Positions 22,640 to 34,024 of a stretch of 64,000 nt of DNA are shown in pieces. The DNA comes from Bipolaris cookei. Taxonomy: Eukaryota; Ascomycota; Dothideomycetes; Pleosporales; Pleosporaceae. Location: contig NRSV01000086.1 of NCBI GenBank assembly GCA_002286855.1, positions 40,209 through 104,208 on the forward strand, in the 5' to 3' direction. Within the stretch, counting starts at the first letter, position 1. Each line of letters starts with the position of its first letter. A program made the translations under genes and the position numbers. Under the pieces are notes generated by a model, which saw only the letters and a list, made by a program, of their open reading frames with translations, was not told where the DNA came from and did not search any database.

Positions 22640-23901
22640 ATGGAATAATAATAATAATAATAACAATAATAATAACGCAGACTTCCCCTCATCAGGTCAC
22701 CGCTCATCAATGGCTTCTATTTTAAGATTATAGTGTAAGCCCGGAAGTACAATGTGTAGTCACGTGGTTGCCCAATGACCAATAACGCTGTATTTAAACT
22801 TGCCTCTATCATGATACACATCAGAACACACAATACTTACACACTCAACTGCTCACATACAATTCTTCAGGAAATATAGTTGACTGGCCATTCAATGAAC
22901 TGTGTTATCAGGTAAGAGAGTGTTGTACGCGTAGGTGCAGTGAATTGATTGTGTATTGTGTCTGCTATCTACCATCTTCATTCATATGTGCTGTATAGCT
23001 ATTCTTTTTTTCTTGTTGAGGTGGGCATCCGTATTGCCGTTACAGTGGCTTGTTGAGGAGGGGTATCCTTGTTGTCGTTACAATGGCTTGTTGCCTCGGC
23101 TCAACTGAAGTCATTGCTTCTGCGGCCTTGCATAGGCTGCGACAGAGATGATTAGGTGCAAATCACTGGACCCTGTAACTGCCTTATTCCATTTCTCCTG
23201 TGAGATAATAAGCTTTTTCCGAATTTGCTTGGTGCAGGGACGGAATGGCTTAATTCTTGGATAAATAGGCCGAACACGAAATTCTAGAAATTCTGGCGCA
23301 CGGGAATGTCCGCCTCTGAGTCAGCTTATGATTGGTAGGAACGTTCAGACCATTGCACATCAGTATACAATTTTATTCATTGGATACTAACACTGGTTGT
23401 TCGACAATGTAACTAAAGTAAGCTGTAATAATTGTAGAACACTTCATCCTGTGAATTGGCAAACATTTCTCTTCTAAATAGCGTGACCATGTGGACAAAA
23501 CACTGATGCAGCCTACCACTGCCAGCGATGTCACTATCGGACCCAAGGGGAAATTGTATATTTCGGTGTATACTCCGACAACCAAAATAGTTAGCGCAAG
23601 GGCTAAAGTAAGCAGCCACTGTCGAAGCCGTTGCGCTATGCCTAGTTGGTCTTCTGCAAACTTACGTCCGACATGTCACGACATGGTCCGCACTCACGAA
23701 CACTGGCCGAATTGATTGCCACGATGGCGCCCGCCCAAGAACATGATCGTTACTGCGCAATGACATCGTAGGGTGGCTGTTCATATAAAAACATAAGCAG
23801 GTTCCCAATGTTGCACATCGGTACCACGGCTATTTCGCGCTCTCTCCTAATAACCCATCCACAACCCTCCTTTCCTTAATAGGCTATAGACCGCTCTCGC
23901 C
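22640..23901. other. Intergenic region with AAT microsatellite
   Basis: An AAT-type microsatellite occupies 22644-22675, directly at the edge of the inverted-repeat element. The rest has no supportable gene. The last few hundred bases form the upstream region of the pepsin-fold gene. Confidence 0.4.
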
Positions 23902-25317
23902 ATGTTGTCTCTCGCTCAAGCTACGACCATACTCGCCTTCACTGGCGCAGCTATCGCCAGCCCTGCCCCAGAAGGTTCGTCAAACAAGAAACTGCGTGGT
24001 CACGATTGCGCAATGCAGAAAACTCAACCGAGCTACGGTTAACATTTATCCAAAGCAGGCGGTTCTACTTTTTCGCTTAATCCGATCCCTGGATCTGCAC
24101 TCACAAAGCATGGACTGGACCAGTTAATCGAAGTCAGGCGTAGAGCCGGAGTCGAAGTACACCCAAGGCTCGTCGAGGCTGCAGAGAATGCCGGGCGTCG
24201 TCTACACAAAGCCCGTTTGGCTTCTCGCAGCACTGGTCGAAAAGTGACTGGATCTTCATGGGGATGGAGTGATGACAAGTGGGATACTGAATATCTTTAT
24301 CCAGTCCAAATTGGTGGCAAGAATGGCAAGACGTTTCGCGCCAATATTGGCACTGCTGCCGCAGATTTGTAAGTCACCTTGTAATTGCAGTAAATCATGG
24401 ATATATGATAACATTTATCAAGCTGGTGCCATTCTTCTGCACAGCCCAAGGAACAGAACGTTGGGCACACCTACTACGAAATCAATCCCGCTCACCAGAA
24501 GATCGGTTCCAACTACTCGATTGGATACAACGGCGCTGAAGCAGATTCGTATGGTAATGTGTATGTCGAAGATGTGACCATCGGCGGTATTACCACCAAG
24601 CAAACCTTTGGCGCAGCCAGTGGCTTGTCAGATACATTTACATCAGACAAGGATCTGGATTGCCAGATCGGTATCGGCAACAGCAGCTACAACAGCATCT
24701 ACCCCGAGTACGAGAATAATTTCTTCGACAACATCGTGAAACAGCTTGTCAAGCCCGTTTTTGCCTATGCCCAGAAGAGAGGCGGAGCCGTTTTCGACTT
24801 CGGATTTTTTGACCCGAACAAGTATACCGGCAAGGTTGCCTGGGTCAACAACGCACCTGAGGATGGCTGGCCTGCATACGCCTTCTACGGCGAGGGCTTC
24901 AGCCTTTTTGACCCCAATGCCAAGGTTACCCCGAGGAGAATGAACATCCACCTCGATGCTTCCACCACCCTTTCCTACACTGACCCCGATATCGTCACCG
25001 CGTGGTACAAAGCCGTCCCCGGCTCAAAGTATGACGACGACCAGCAGATGCACAGTATCCCTTGCAACAGTAAGCCTGGCGGCTTCACCATCGTCATTGC
25101 CGGTCAAAAATTCTTTACTCCTGGCTCTCAACTTGTTTCCATCCCCCTTGATGATGATGGTAAGATGTGTCTTGGTGGTCTACAAAACATTGGTGGCGGC
25201 GTTGATTTCAGTCTCTTTGGAATCACGTGGCAAAAGGGCAAGTATATTATGCATGACTTTGCCAATCCTAATGCTGTTAGACTTGGGTTTGCCATGCAGT
25301 CCGGTGCCACCTACTAA
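23902..25317 (+). CDS. Secreted pepsin-fold (A1) protein with both catalytic motifs degenerated
   Basis: Three exons (23902-23974, 24059-24368, 24423-25317) close in frame to 425 residues. A signal peptide (LSLAQATTILAFTGAAIAS) and a ~95-residue propeptide-like segment precede a full A1 aspartic-protease fold: the VQIGG strand, the flap Tyr in IGYNGAEA, KYTGKVAW and a C-terminal LGFA. Where the family has DTGSA before DLW, this protein reads GTAAA before DFW, so the first catalytic Asp is Gly. The second motif, normally DTGTT, reads DASTT, keeping Asp but losing the Thr-Gly. The predicted protein is therefore proteolytically inactive, while the fold, splice sites and secretion signal are intact. 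A role as inhibitor, ligand binder or decoy is speculation. It ends convergently with the thiolase gene. Confidence 0.85.
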
Positions 25318-25869
25318 GTATTCTTTTTCATTTCACGTGTAGCGGGTACGAGAATGTTTAATGTATATATGTAGTGTGCCAGCGCAAAGTTCGGGCATCA
25401 CTTGAAAAGAAAAAATGAGTAATGTTTGTTGGTAAATAGACTGGAATCAATGGCTTACCACCTTGATTTAAATTGCAATTCTCTCTGTTCCAGAAGCACC
25501 GTGACTTTTAAGCCTAACAGCCTCCCAATCGAATTTCCTTCGACCCCACTCACGCAAACGACACCCAACTCACCAACCTCTGAAACCACATCCTTTACTT
25601 CCCTCTCTCCAAAATCTTCTCATAACCTCCCCCAGTAACCCACATCCTCCCTTTCTCGACATTTCATTTTGCTATAACATTGCATTTTGCGGACCGTGGA
25701 TCGTCCCTTCCCCTTTCGCCACCTCACGCATGACAGGCAAACAATCCGACTCCACCACATCACAAATCACAAAGTTTTCTCATCCGACACATAACGAGGA
25801 GAGAATCATGTCAGAACTAAACTTGATAACTTGATTGGAATATTACATTGCTAAAAGGTATACAACATT
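25318..25869. other. Convergent 3' spacer
   Basis: About 550 bp between the 3' ends of the pepsin-fold and thiolase genes. It contains their 3' UTRs. A 70-codon frame at 25426-25638 is Ser/Pro/Thr-rich and not supportable. Confidence 0.4.
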
Positions 25870-27177
25870 TTACACATTCTGCTCATTGATGAAAAGACCA
25901 GCCATTCCCATACCAGTACCAATGCACATACTGGTGAGGAGAACCTTCTTCTTCTGCCTCCTGCACTCACTGAGACCAGTGACGATTTGTCGGGCACCTG
26001 TGCATCCAAGAGGGTGACCAAGGGCAATAGCACCACCGCGAACGTTGAGCTTCGAGTGGTCAATCTTGAGGGTCTCGAGGCAGTATACGGCCATGGAGGC
26101 GAAAGCTTCGTTGATCTCAATGAGATCGACGTCGTCGAGCGTGATATTGAACTTGGTGAGGAGCTTGGGGATGGCAACGGATGGGCCGATGCCCATGATT
26201 CTTGGGGCGAGGCCGGCGACGGTGGCGCCGATATACTTGGCCATGATGGGCTGGCCGAGCCTCTCGGCGGTGGAGCGCTTCATGAGGAGGACGGCGGCGC
26301 ATCCGTCGGTGAGTTGGGAAGAGTTGCCAGCATGTGACTTATCGCCGTGGGGCAGGAAGGCGGGCTTGACCTTTTGCAGACTCTCGAAGGTGGTGCCGGG
26401 TCGGATGCCCTCGTCCTTTGTGAGAACGACCGTCTTCTCCTCACCAGTCTTTGGGTCCTTGACGACAGTGGTGATGGGTACAATCTCGTCGTCGAACCAG
26501 CCAGCCTTTTGGGCAGCCTCAGCCCTTCGGTAGGATTCTGCGGCGAACCTGTCCTGGCGCTCGCGCGAGATGTTGAAGTCGTTGCCGACGTTCTCTGATG
26601 TCTGTCCCATGGGCTGCATGCAGTCACATGCCTCTTGGTTCTCAAGGACTTCGGCGACAAAGGGCCTCTCAAGCCTGTCTCCACCCACGGTCATACTCTC
26701 GGCGCCAACAGCAAGACCAATCTCGATGCTGCCGACGGAGATCTGGTTAGCAATGTCCTGCACTGCCTTAAGACCTGACGAGCAGAAACGGTTGAGGGAT
26801 GATCCAGCCGTGGTGTTGGGGAAGCCCGCGGCGAGCATGGCGGCGCGGATATAGTAGGCAGCCTTTGCATCGGAGACGTTGCCCAGGCAAATGTCTTCTA
26901 CAAGGGCGGGATCGAGGTTGGCCTTTGCGACGACCTGCTTTAGTGTCTTTACGAGGAGGCCATCGAGTGTGGTGTCCTTGAAACCACCCTTGTGGGCCTT
27001 TGTGAGCGGTGTGCGGATGGCGAGGGTGATGACAACGTCGTCGGGGTTCTTGGTGGTGCTATCAAGGCATTGTCAGCAATTGTTCGTTTTGTGCTGCGCC
27101 GTGTTATCTTACAGTGCCGCCAGACCGCCGGTAGAAGGCGTCAGTTGGGAGACAATGGACTTGAGACGGTCAGTCAT
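25870..27177 (-). CDS. POT1: Peroxisomal 3-ketoacyl-CoA thiolase
   Basis: Two exons (27113-27177 and 25870-27058; 54-nt intron) give 417 residues. It catalyses the final thiolytic step of fatty-acid beta-oxidation. The N-terminus MTDRLKSIVSQL fits the PTS2 pattern R-L-x5-Q-L, pointing to import into peroxisomes through Pex7. Thiolase signatures are complete: the nucleophilic Cys in NRFCSSGLKA, the NEAFAS motif, GGAIALGHPLGCTGAR with the catalytic His, and the second Cys in SMCIGTGMG. The intron separates the targeting signal from the body of the enzyme. Length and motifs match fungal Pot1 rather than the cytosolic acetoacetyl-CoA thiolase Erg10, which lacks a PTS2. Confidence 0.95.
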
Positions 27178-27994
27178 GATGAGTGTGTGAAAGAGGGATG
27201 GGTATAGGAAGTGGATGACAGGGTAAAGACAAAGACTGAGGCGATAAGAGAGAGAGACGGATTGTCGAGGCGGAGACGCACCTCTTAACTCGACTTGTGG
27301 GGCGTGCGCGAGAGCGTGTTGAGCCGAGGATCTCGGAGGCACTTCGCCTAGTCACGTTGCCGTCGGTAATCAATGCCATGGCAACTCCGGCTGCCCCATC
27401 AATATGCATACTCCATACATACCGGGTATAGTAATATCGCCACGGTAATTCCAGAGCCATGGTAATCCACCGTCACTCCCATGCAGCCATGGCCGTGTGG
27501 GACTTGTGTGGACCTTTTGGGGAAAATGAATGCGGTGGCAACTGCCGCTCTGTCGGCCAACTGCAACTGCTCACGGCTCTTCCCGCCTCCCCACATTTTG
27601 CCACGGCCATCGTGCGTGGAGACACGACGGCCCACTTCCCCAACCTCACATCACCACTGCTTGCCCAGCCATATTTGATGGCTGATGGAGCTAAGAACAA
27701 GATACGGTTCCAGAATTTGTTAAGAGCAATGGGTCTGGTACTAGATTACTTGTTTCAACCTCAACCTTGCGCGATATCAACGCTGCAAGACCTCATATCT
27801 CGCGCAACACAAACGCTATCTTCTTGTAGTCCAAAGAAGAAGAAAATTCAATGCAATTATCAACATGATAAATTTGGCACCAATTCTAGAATTACCGCCA
27901 TGAATCTTTTCTCCAGAAGAACCCTTCCCAATCCCCAGCCCACGCATCCAACCAAAATATCACAATAAAATTACATTCCCATCCCCACATCCAC
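27178..27994. other. Thiolase upstream region, no gene
   Basis: About 820 bp. It holds the thiolase promoter and the 3' UTR of the Met-rich surface protein gene. A plus-strand frame at 27459-27968 lacks any domain and overlaps several open frames on both strands, so it is not called. Confidence 0.4.
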
Positions 27995-28396
27995 CTAAAT
28001 GAAAGCTGCCAACACAGCTCCCAAAAATGCAACTCCAGCACCCACATCCAAACGTCCTGCACTGCTAGTCATATTTCCCATGTTCATCAGACCCATCGCA
28101 CTGCCCGTCGACATGGGCATAACCATACCATCTGACATGGTCATCATACCCGATCCCATAGACCCCGACATGGACGCTCCAGATGTGCTAGCCGGCGCAT
28201 CATTCCACGCCATAGTAACATCCGCCCTCGACGGCGTGGGCATAGGGACCATGGACATGGACATGGACATGGATGACATGGACATGGACATTGACGTTGT
28301 TGCTGCCGAGGAGGAAGTAGATGACGCTGTTGACTCTGCGAGCGCAAGGGGCGCAAGGAGCGCGATGGCGGAGACGGTGAAGCTTGAGGCGAGCAT
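27995..28396 (-). CDS. Small secreted Met/Ser-rich protein, probable GPI anchor
   Basis: A single exon of 133 residues from the ATG at 28396. It opens with a signal peptide (hydrophobic SAIALLAPLALA, cleavage likely before the Glu-Ser run). The middle is Ser/Thr-rich with Ser-Met dipeptide runs such as TSMSMSMSSMSMSMSM and later Met/Gly/Ser clusters, together more than 20 methionines. The C-terminus is hydrophobic (VGAGVAFLGAVLAAF) after a small-residue site near SSAGRLD, as expected for GPI attachment. It is probably a cell-wall or plasma-membrane surface protein. Clustered methionines are found in copper-binding extracellular domains, so a role in copper handling is conceivable but only inference. 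The Ser-Met run is encoded by an ATGGAC/GTCCAT hexamer repeat, which could vary in length. Confidence 0.7.
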   Translation of the reverse strand: MLASSFTVSAIALLAPLALAESTASSTSSSAATTSMSMSMSSMSMSMSMVPMPTPSRADVTMAWNDAPASTSGASMSGSMGSGMMTMSDGMVMPMSTGSAMGLMNMGNMTSSAGRLDVGAGVAFLGAVLAAFI

Positions 28397-31058
28397 TTTC
28401 GAGATTCTGTCACTTGGTTTTTGTGATGTCGAAAAAGGAAATGGCGAGAAGAAAGTTGTAGCGTTGAGTCCGGCTCGGTAATAGGGTAATTACTCGAAAA
28501 CAAAGTATATACACAATCGAGAAGGAGGATGCGGTAAACAAGAAAGAGGCGGCGAAGCAAGAAACGAGTATACCGGGTTTATATATACTTACAAATACGC
28601 AGACACTCACTTCATGCGGTTCAGTTTCTGCTAAGATCGTAACTAATGCTCATCCACACCGTGCTACATGCCACAAAACGCGTTGCACCTGTCAGTGTTT
28701 CCTGCTTCGCCTGCCTCTCCACTGTTCCGGAAACCATGCCCTCCGTTTTGAACACCACAGCCACAGCGGCCGCGCCGCGCCCACAAACGATCCCGTTTCA
28801 ACCGCCCATCGGAACACAGCAGAACCGGACCCACTTCCGAAAAAAAAACGAGAGAGGGCTCTTTTTCAAAGCATGAGAAAGGACAGTGTAAGAAAGAGTG
28901 TTTCGGCGGCGCTGTGGATTAAACAGCCAGGGTGGCGTGGGGTGCCCGAAACGAGTGGTGGTGGTGCGGCTAGACTGTGTGCGGATTGGCTGAAACGGAA
29001 GATGCTTGTGGTTGGTCCGCGCGTTGGTCTGGGGTTTGTCGCGACTTCACTTGCTTGCAAGGCCGGAGGACTTGCGCGAAAACGCTTATTTTGCGCAATT
29101 ACATGTAATTCTGGTATAATAATTTGGGTCTTGGGGATATGGTGATGCTATATGGGCAATGGGAAAGCCCAGTAGAGGGAGATGTGGGTGTGTGGGTGGG
29201 TGTGGGGAGGACAGGAGGACAGGTAACGGACTGGACAAGCGTGAGACTGATGCGCGACTGACATGCTGGAGACGTTTATTGTGGCAGCTCTTTTGGAATA
29301 CGGGAGTTAGCGCTGTTGTAGGGTGGTTGCTCGACGGGTGTTGTGCGTTACGGCTTTCGAGGTTGGATGGGGCGCACGATGCGCCGTGGAGTCTCATGTT
29401 TAAGGGATCAAGGCAGCGCGGATAAATACGCGGAAAGATCTCTTCGTATACTAGTTGAGGGCTTTCTGCTTTCTCTGTACGTTTCGCTGGAGCTTGTCAG
29501 TCCAAGTGATAAAGACGCGGGTATGGTAAGACAGTGCGGTAACATTGCAGCTCCACATTTGACTGGTGGATACTCGGGTATTCTTTGCATATTCCTATTA
29601 TCTATTGTATGTGTTGTTATCCATATATCCTTCCTGCTCCAACTTTACTTATCTTGTTTGTCGAGCCACTTGCTCATCTTCTCCAAGTCAGACAAAACTT
29701 CATTTCTTCTGGTCTCCCTTTCTCTCGTCAATTCTTCCGATTTTTATATTGCCTTTACTTGTTGCTAATTAAGTCTCCCATTCTAGTATACAATCAATCT
29801 GTGAGACAGTCACTAACAATGCCATTGTTCTCTCTCCCCCCTTCCCCGACAGTGCTCTGCTGTCTTCTTCTCTCTCGAGTCCATTCCTGATTGTCGTCTT
29901 CTATGTATTTATTCGTTGTGAGCAAAATATCTATTCATTCGTTTCGGTGAGAAAGCTGATACTCGTTCGTCATCGAGGCGTCTCAGTCGGTATGTTCTAA
30001 ACGGATCTCGATGACGCTACGCGTAAGTCAGTGGTGCATCACGGTTTCTCAGATGTGGACATAACTCTTGAATTACTAAACACATTGAAAGGTTATAACA
30101 GTATTATCACAGACAATATCACTCTCAAGTATACGCCTCACGTCAACAGTGACGCTTCCCAAAGTTACAAAAATCACTGACAGTTCCCATATCACCAACG
30201 TCACTTGGGATTGTAAAGGCCGCAGAGCATAGATCCATTGTGCATAATTACCAATACCATGTACACAAGACACACAGTGAATCTCGGTCTTTCACTCTGT
30301 TTGCCCTGGGCGGTTAGGCAGGTACCATAGGGTTGCAGAAACAAGGCACCGCTCCGTCACCAGACCACCCTGCCTATTTCCAATAGCCCACAAACCAGTA
30401 TTACCCCGTTTGTGCTTGACCGAATAACAAGGCAGGTGTGGACCCCATTTACCATGTGGGCGGATCTAAGGCACCTACAACTGATATTCGCGTGGTAGTG
30501 AAGGAGACGGTTTCCAAAGCGGCGGATCTAGATCGTACCCGTGATCTTCAATCCGCCACCTTGGAACCCGTTTCCCCGTGAAAAAGTCCAGATATAACCG
30601 CTCAATTTGTTTGTCCTGGTGTTTAGACCAACCTTGACTACTGTCTGTGAGGCTCCAGTGGCTTGGCAGAAGGCCGTAGAAGGCCGTGTAGGTGAGATAA
30701 AGGTAGACCAATGACCGCACACAAGGTACTAAATTGCTGCAATTAGGTGACTATTGCCTGCGTGCGGGATTAACCTCCTCTATTACCTCAGTCTGTATCG
30801 TCACAACAGAATCAAACGCTCACCACATTGGCCCAAGCGCCCTCCCCTCAACACGTACTGCTCTCTATAAACTAACCCTCTACCACTACCCATTGTCTGA
30901 CAACAGCTCTGATTCAGTCACTCAAGATACTCAATAAACCTCTCTTCTGGTAGGTACAGTCTTTCGCGTTCTTTTACTTGGCGTTGTTTTTCTATCTCTT
31001 TTTGTTTTCGAGACAACAATTGGGAGGCCTTTGTTATTATTGACTATCGGGAGCAATC
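28397..31058. other. Gene-poor stretch, 2.7 kb
   Basis: No supportable gene. Open frames at 28873-29145, 29343-29768 and 30475-30722 carry no known domain and have no fungal splice pattern. Pyrimidine-rich sequence around 29580-29900 and 30780-31040 is typical of fungal promoters. The latter probably serves the orphan gene starting at 31059. Confidence 0.4.
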
Positions 31059-33389
31059 ATGGCAGCGATTGCAAGGAACAACGCGTTCGGTCCTGGGGCT
31101 CCCAGCTGGAATCTTTCATTCCCAGCCGGTGAGCTTACTGCGGCTGAGATCATTGCGTATTGCCCGCATTGGTTGAAGTCCATCGATGTCGTCAACCGGT
31201 TCCTATGTCATGGAGCCCGCACCATTCACATCACAGCTTTGCTCAATGAGTTCCGGGCCTTCCCTGATGATAGGATATTCAACACCAACTCAACCTTGGT
31301 GATGATGTCGTACGCCATGCGCAAGGCGGGATTCGACGGATGGTGCGTGATGACGCACTTTGACTACCCGCGGCATTATTTTCTGCCAGAGAGCGGGCTC
31401 AGCGTCACACACTTCCGCACCCCTTGCATGACCCATCCCAAAGATGTGACTTCGGAGGACTCACATCGTGCTATCAACCAAGAAGTGCGCCCGGTGCCAT
31501 TCAAGGACTTGGCCAAACATGTCAAGAAGCACCCCTCTGGAGATGATGCGCTCGACCTTGCACGATGCGTACAATACGCAATCAAGCACCCAGACGAAGT
31601 GTGGCTATTTCCAACCGACTTCCAACGCCTCACTGCACATCTTGGCGGACCAGAAACTATCACGCCCGCCCATCTCGACCAGCAAGTGTTCGCTCGCCGC
31701 GACCACGTTAAAATTCCCATCGCCAAGCGCAAGAGGCCTGCCGCCATCAAGCCAAATTCCACCAACAAGCAGCCAACCAACAAGCAACCTACCGGAGCGC
31801 GTAGGTTCATCAACATCATGTCACAGCCAGGTCCATCGCAGCCACGCAAGCGAGTAAATGATCACCTCTCCACCAAGGATACCAACTCTGCTGAAGAGTG
31901 TGAGGCTGGTCACGAGGTACGTACAAGAACTGATACTCCCAACTCAAGTAACTGCTAACATCATATCAAGGAAAACGAACTTTTTGGACAGCCTGCCAAA
32001 AAACCCAAGCTCTCTCATGGCCGTGAGACCTATAATTCATACACCGACGACGATGAGTTTATCCCCGGTGGGACTGAGACCAATGAGTATGTCCCAGAGA
32101 GAGACTTTGGCGGGCCCGAGCAGGACGAGCAACCTCACAGTGAGGCCGATAGGAGCATGGCTCTACGCAAGACTCGCGATGGCAAGCGAGCGGCTGTTGG
32201 GCCTGACACTGCTGCTCCTCAGCTCAATGTCGGACACAACTATGGGTCTCGTCAGCCCGACCTCTTGGACAACTCTGAGGGAGACTTCAACTTTGCTCCC
32301 AACTATAGCCGGCAGTTTGGTGTAGCATCCAGCTACGCCCAAAAGTCCAACGTTGCATCTGGGTATAGCCAGAAGTCCAGTTTGCCAAACGTCTATAGTC
32401 AGCAATCTGGCCCTGCACCCACTCACGGCCAGCAGACCAGCCTGACTCCTGCCTACGGCCAAAAATCTGGCCTCTCATCCGGTTATGGCCAGCAATCGAG
32501 CTTCCCATCCGATTATGGCCCGCAGTCAAGTTTCGCACCCAGCAATGGTCAGACCTCTGATTTCTCATCTGTTTTTGATCAAAATTTCGATTTCACAAGC
32601 AGCTTTGATCAACAGCTAGATTCTACATCCAGCTTCAGCCGACATTCCAGCTTCGCATCCAAGTTTGATATACCGCAGTGTGACTTTCCACTTAGCTCTG
32701 GCTCGCAACGCCCCAGCGTAGCATCCAGCTACGACCAACCTCCATTCAGCTTCGTATCTGATGAAAATCAACTACCATTCGGCCTCGCTCCCACTTTTGA
32801 TCAAATTCCATTGAGTTTCGAACCCACCCTCGACCAAAAGCCCTCCGATTTTGACTCCAGCCCGGCTACTCAGCAAATTGAGTCCCCCAAGTAAGTTCCC
32901 CCCGCTGCACCTCCTCCCTTCCCACTCACTGGCACTCTTGCTTTTAGTCTTGTACAACCCTACTCATAACCATACGTACAACCCAGCACTACCACCGCGA
33001 ACCCCCGCGGCCCCGCCCCCCTCACCCCTCTCATCCTCCCGTCAAACCGCCTCCGGATAACCAGTCAAAATCTCCACCACTACGCCCTCCCCCCATTCCT
33101 CTCCCAAGGTGACATGTACACTACCGCCTTCGACTACATGCGCTTCGGCGGCGCCCGCAAGTCCGCTCCGTACCGTGAGTTGCACAACTTGTGTTGCCTT
33201 AACAAAAACGATACGGGAGACTGGGCGGAGAACATCCGATTTGCGAAAGAGCAGTGGCTTTATTACGGGGCTATCTGGACGGAATTCAAGGACCATCTCG
33301 AGAGGATCACGAGGGCCCGGTTGGAAAAGGGGTGGAGAAGTGCGGAGGCTATTCGCGCGGATGCGAGGATGGGCTTTAGGGCGATGTAA
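31059..33389 (+). CDS. Orphan protein with FUS/EWS-like YGQQS repeats
   Basis: Three exons (31059-31916, 31971-32890, 32987-33389) close in frame to 726 residues. No known enzyme family is recognised. Residues 1-200 form a compact, Trp/His/Phe-rich domain (for example LTAAEIIAYCPHWLKS and HPDEVWLFPTDF). Then follows a basic linker with KKPKL-type nuclear signals. Residues ~375-590 form a low-complexity region of about 20 imperfect units of the type SxYGQQS or SFDQ, resembling prion-like FET-protein tails. The last ~90 residues return to a folded segment with FAKEQW and AIW, partly matched in the gene at 34025-35077. The third exon has a competing acceptor at 32947 that would end the protein after seven residues. 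A nuclear, condensate-forming role is inference only. Confidence 0.75.
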
Positions 33390-34024
33390 GAGCTTGGATT
33401 GGTGCTTCTTTCTTCTTTCTTGATTTGTTTGCGATATTTGATTGTGATGATTTCAGATGTTTTCTTCATCTTTCTCCCGTCTTGCGGTTTGCACAGACGA
33501 TGATCACGATGTTTGGTTGCTATATTTTACAATGTTTTGCTTTCTTTCTTTATCTTTCTCTCGTCTTGCAGTTTGCAAGGACGATGATTACGATGTCACG
33601 CTGCGATGGCTGCGTTTGTTTTGTTTCTCTCATCATCGCGCTCAAGATACACATGGCATTTGAGGCTTTGGATAGATGGAGGGGAGATGTAAGATCTTAT
33701 GTTTTGTTTTGTTTTGTTTACCGATAGGCGTACCGTATGATCTTTAGGTGGTATGTTTCTGGAGCTTTCTTCTCGGTGAGGAGATGGAGTTCTTAATTAC
33801 AAGATACCCAAGGGATTTGCATAGCGATGGTCACTGGCATCTGTTTTCATTCACGATAGGAAAGCTTTGGTGTACTTTAATAATTGCATAGCGGAGCGCT
33901 TGGCATATGTCTTACCAGCTCACTGTGTGTTGAGGAATAAGATCAACTCGTCAACCTGCTCGGGCAACAAAGATTCAATTTCTGAACCAACTCTTTCCCC
34001 ATCTTCTTTTGCTCTGTGATTCTA
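33390..34024. other. Convergent spacer between two orphan genes
   Basis: About 630 bp of T/G-rich 3' sequence. It contains two related ~60-bp segments (around 33470-33510 and 33550-33600) repeating TTTCTC-CGTCTTGC and a cgatgatnacgatgt block, which look like a diverged tandem duplication. No gene. Confidence 0.45.

Noticed and set aside
27459..27968. Plus-strand frame of 169 codons
   Set aside because: No domain, several equally long frames on both strands overlap it, and it falls in the thiolase promoter.
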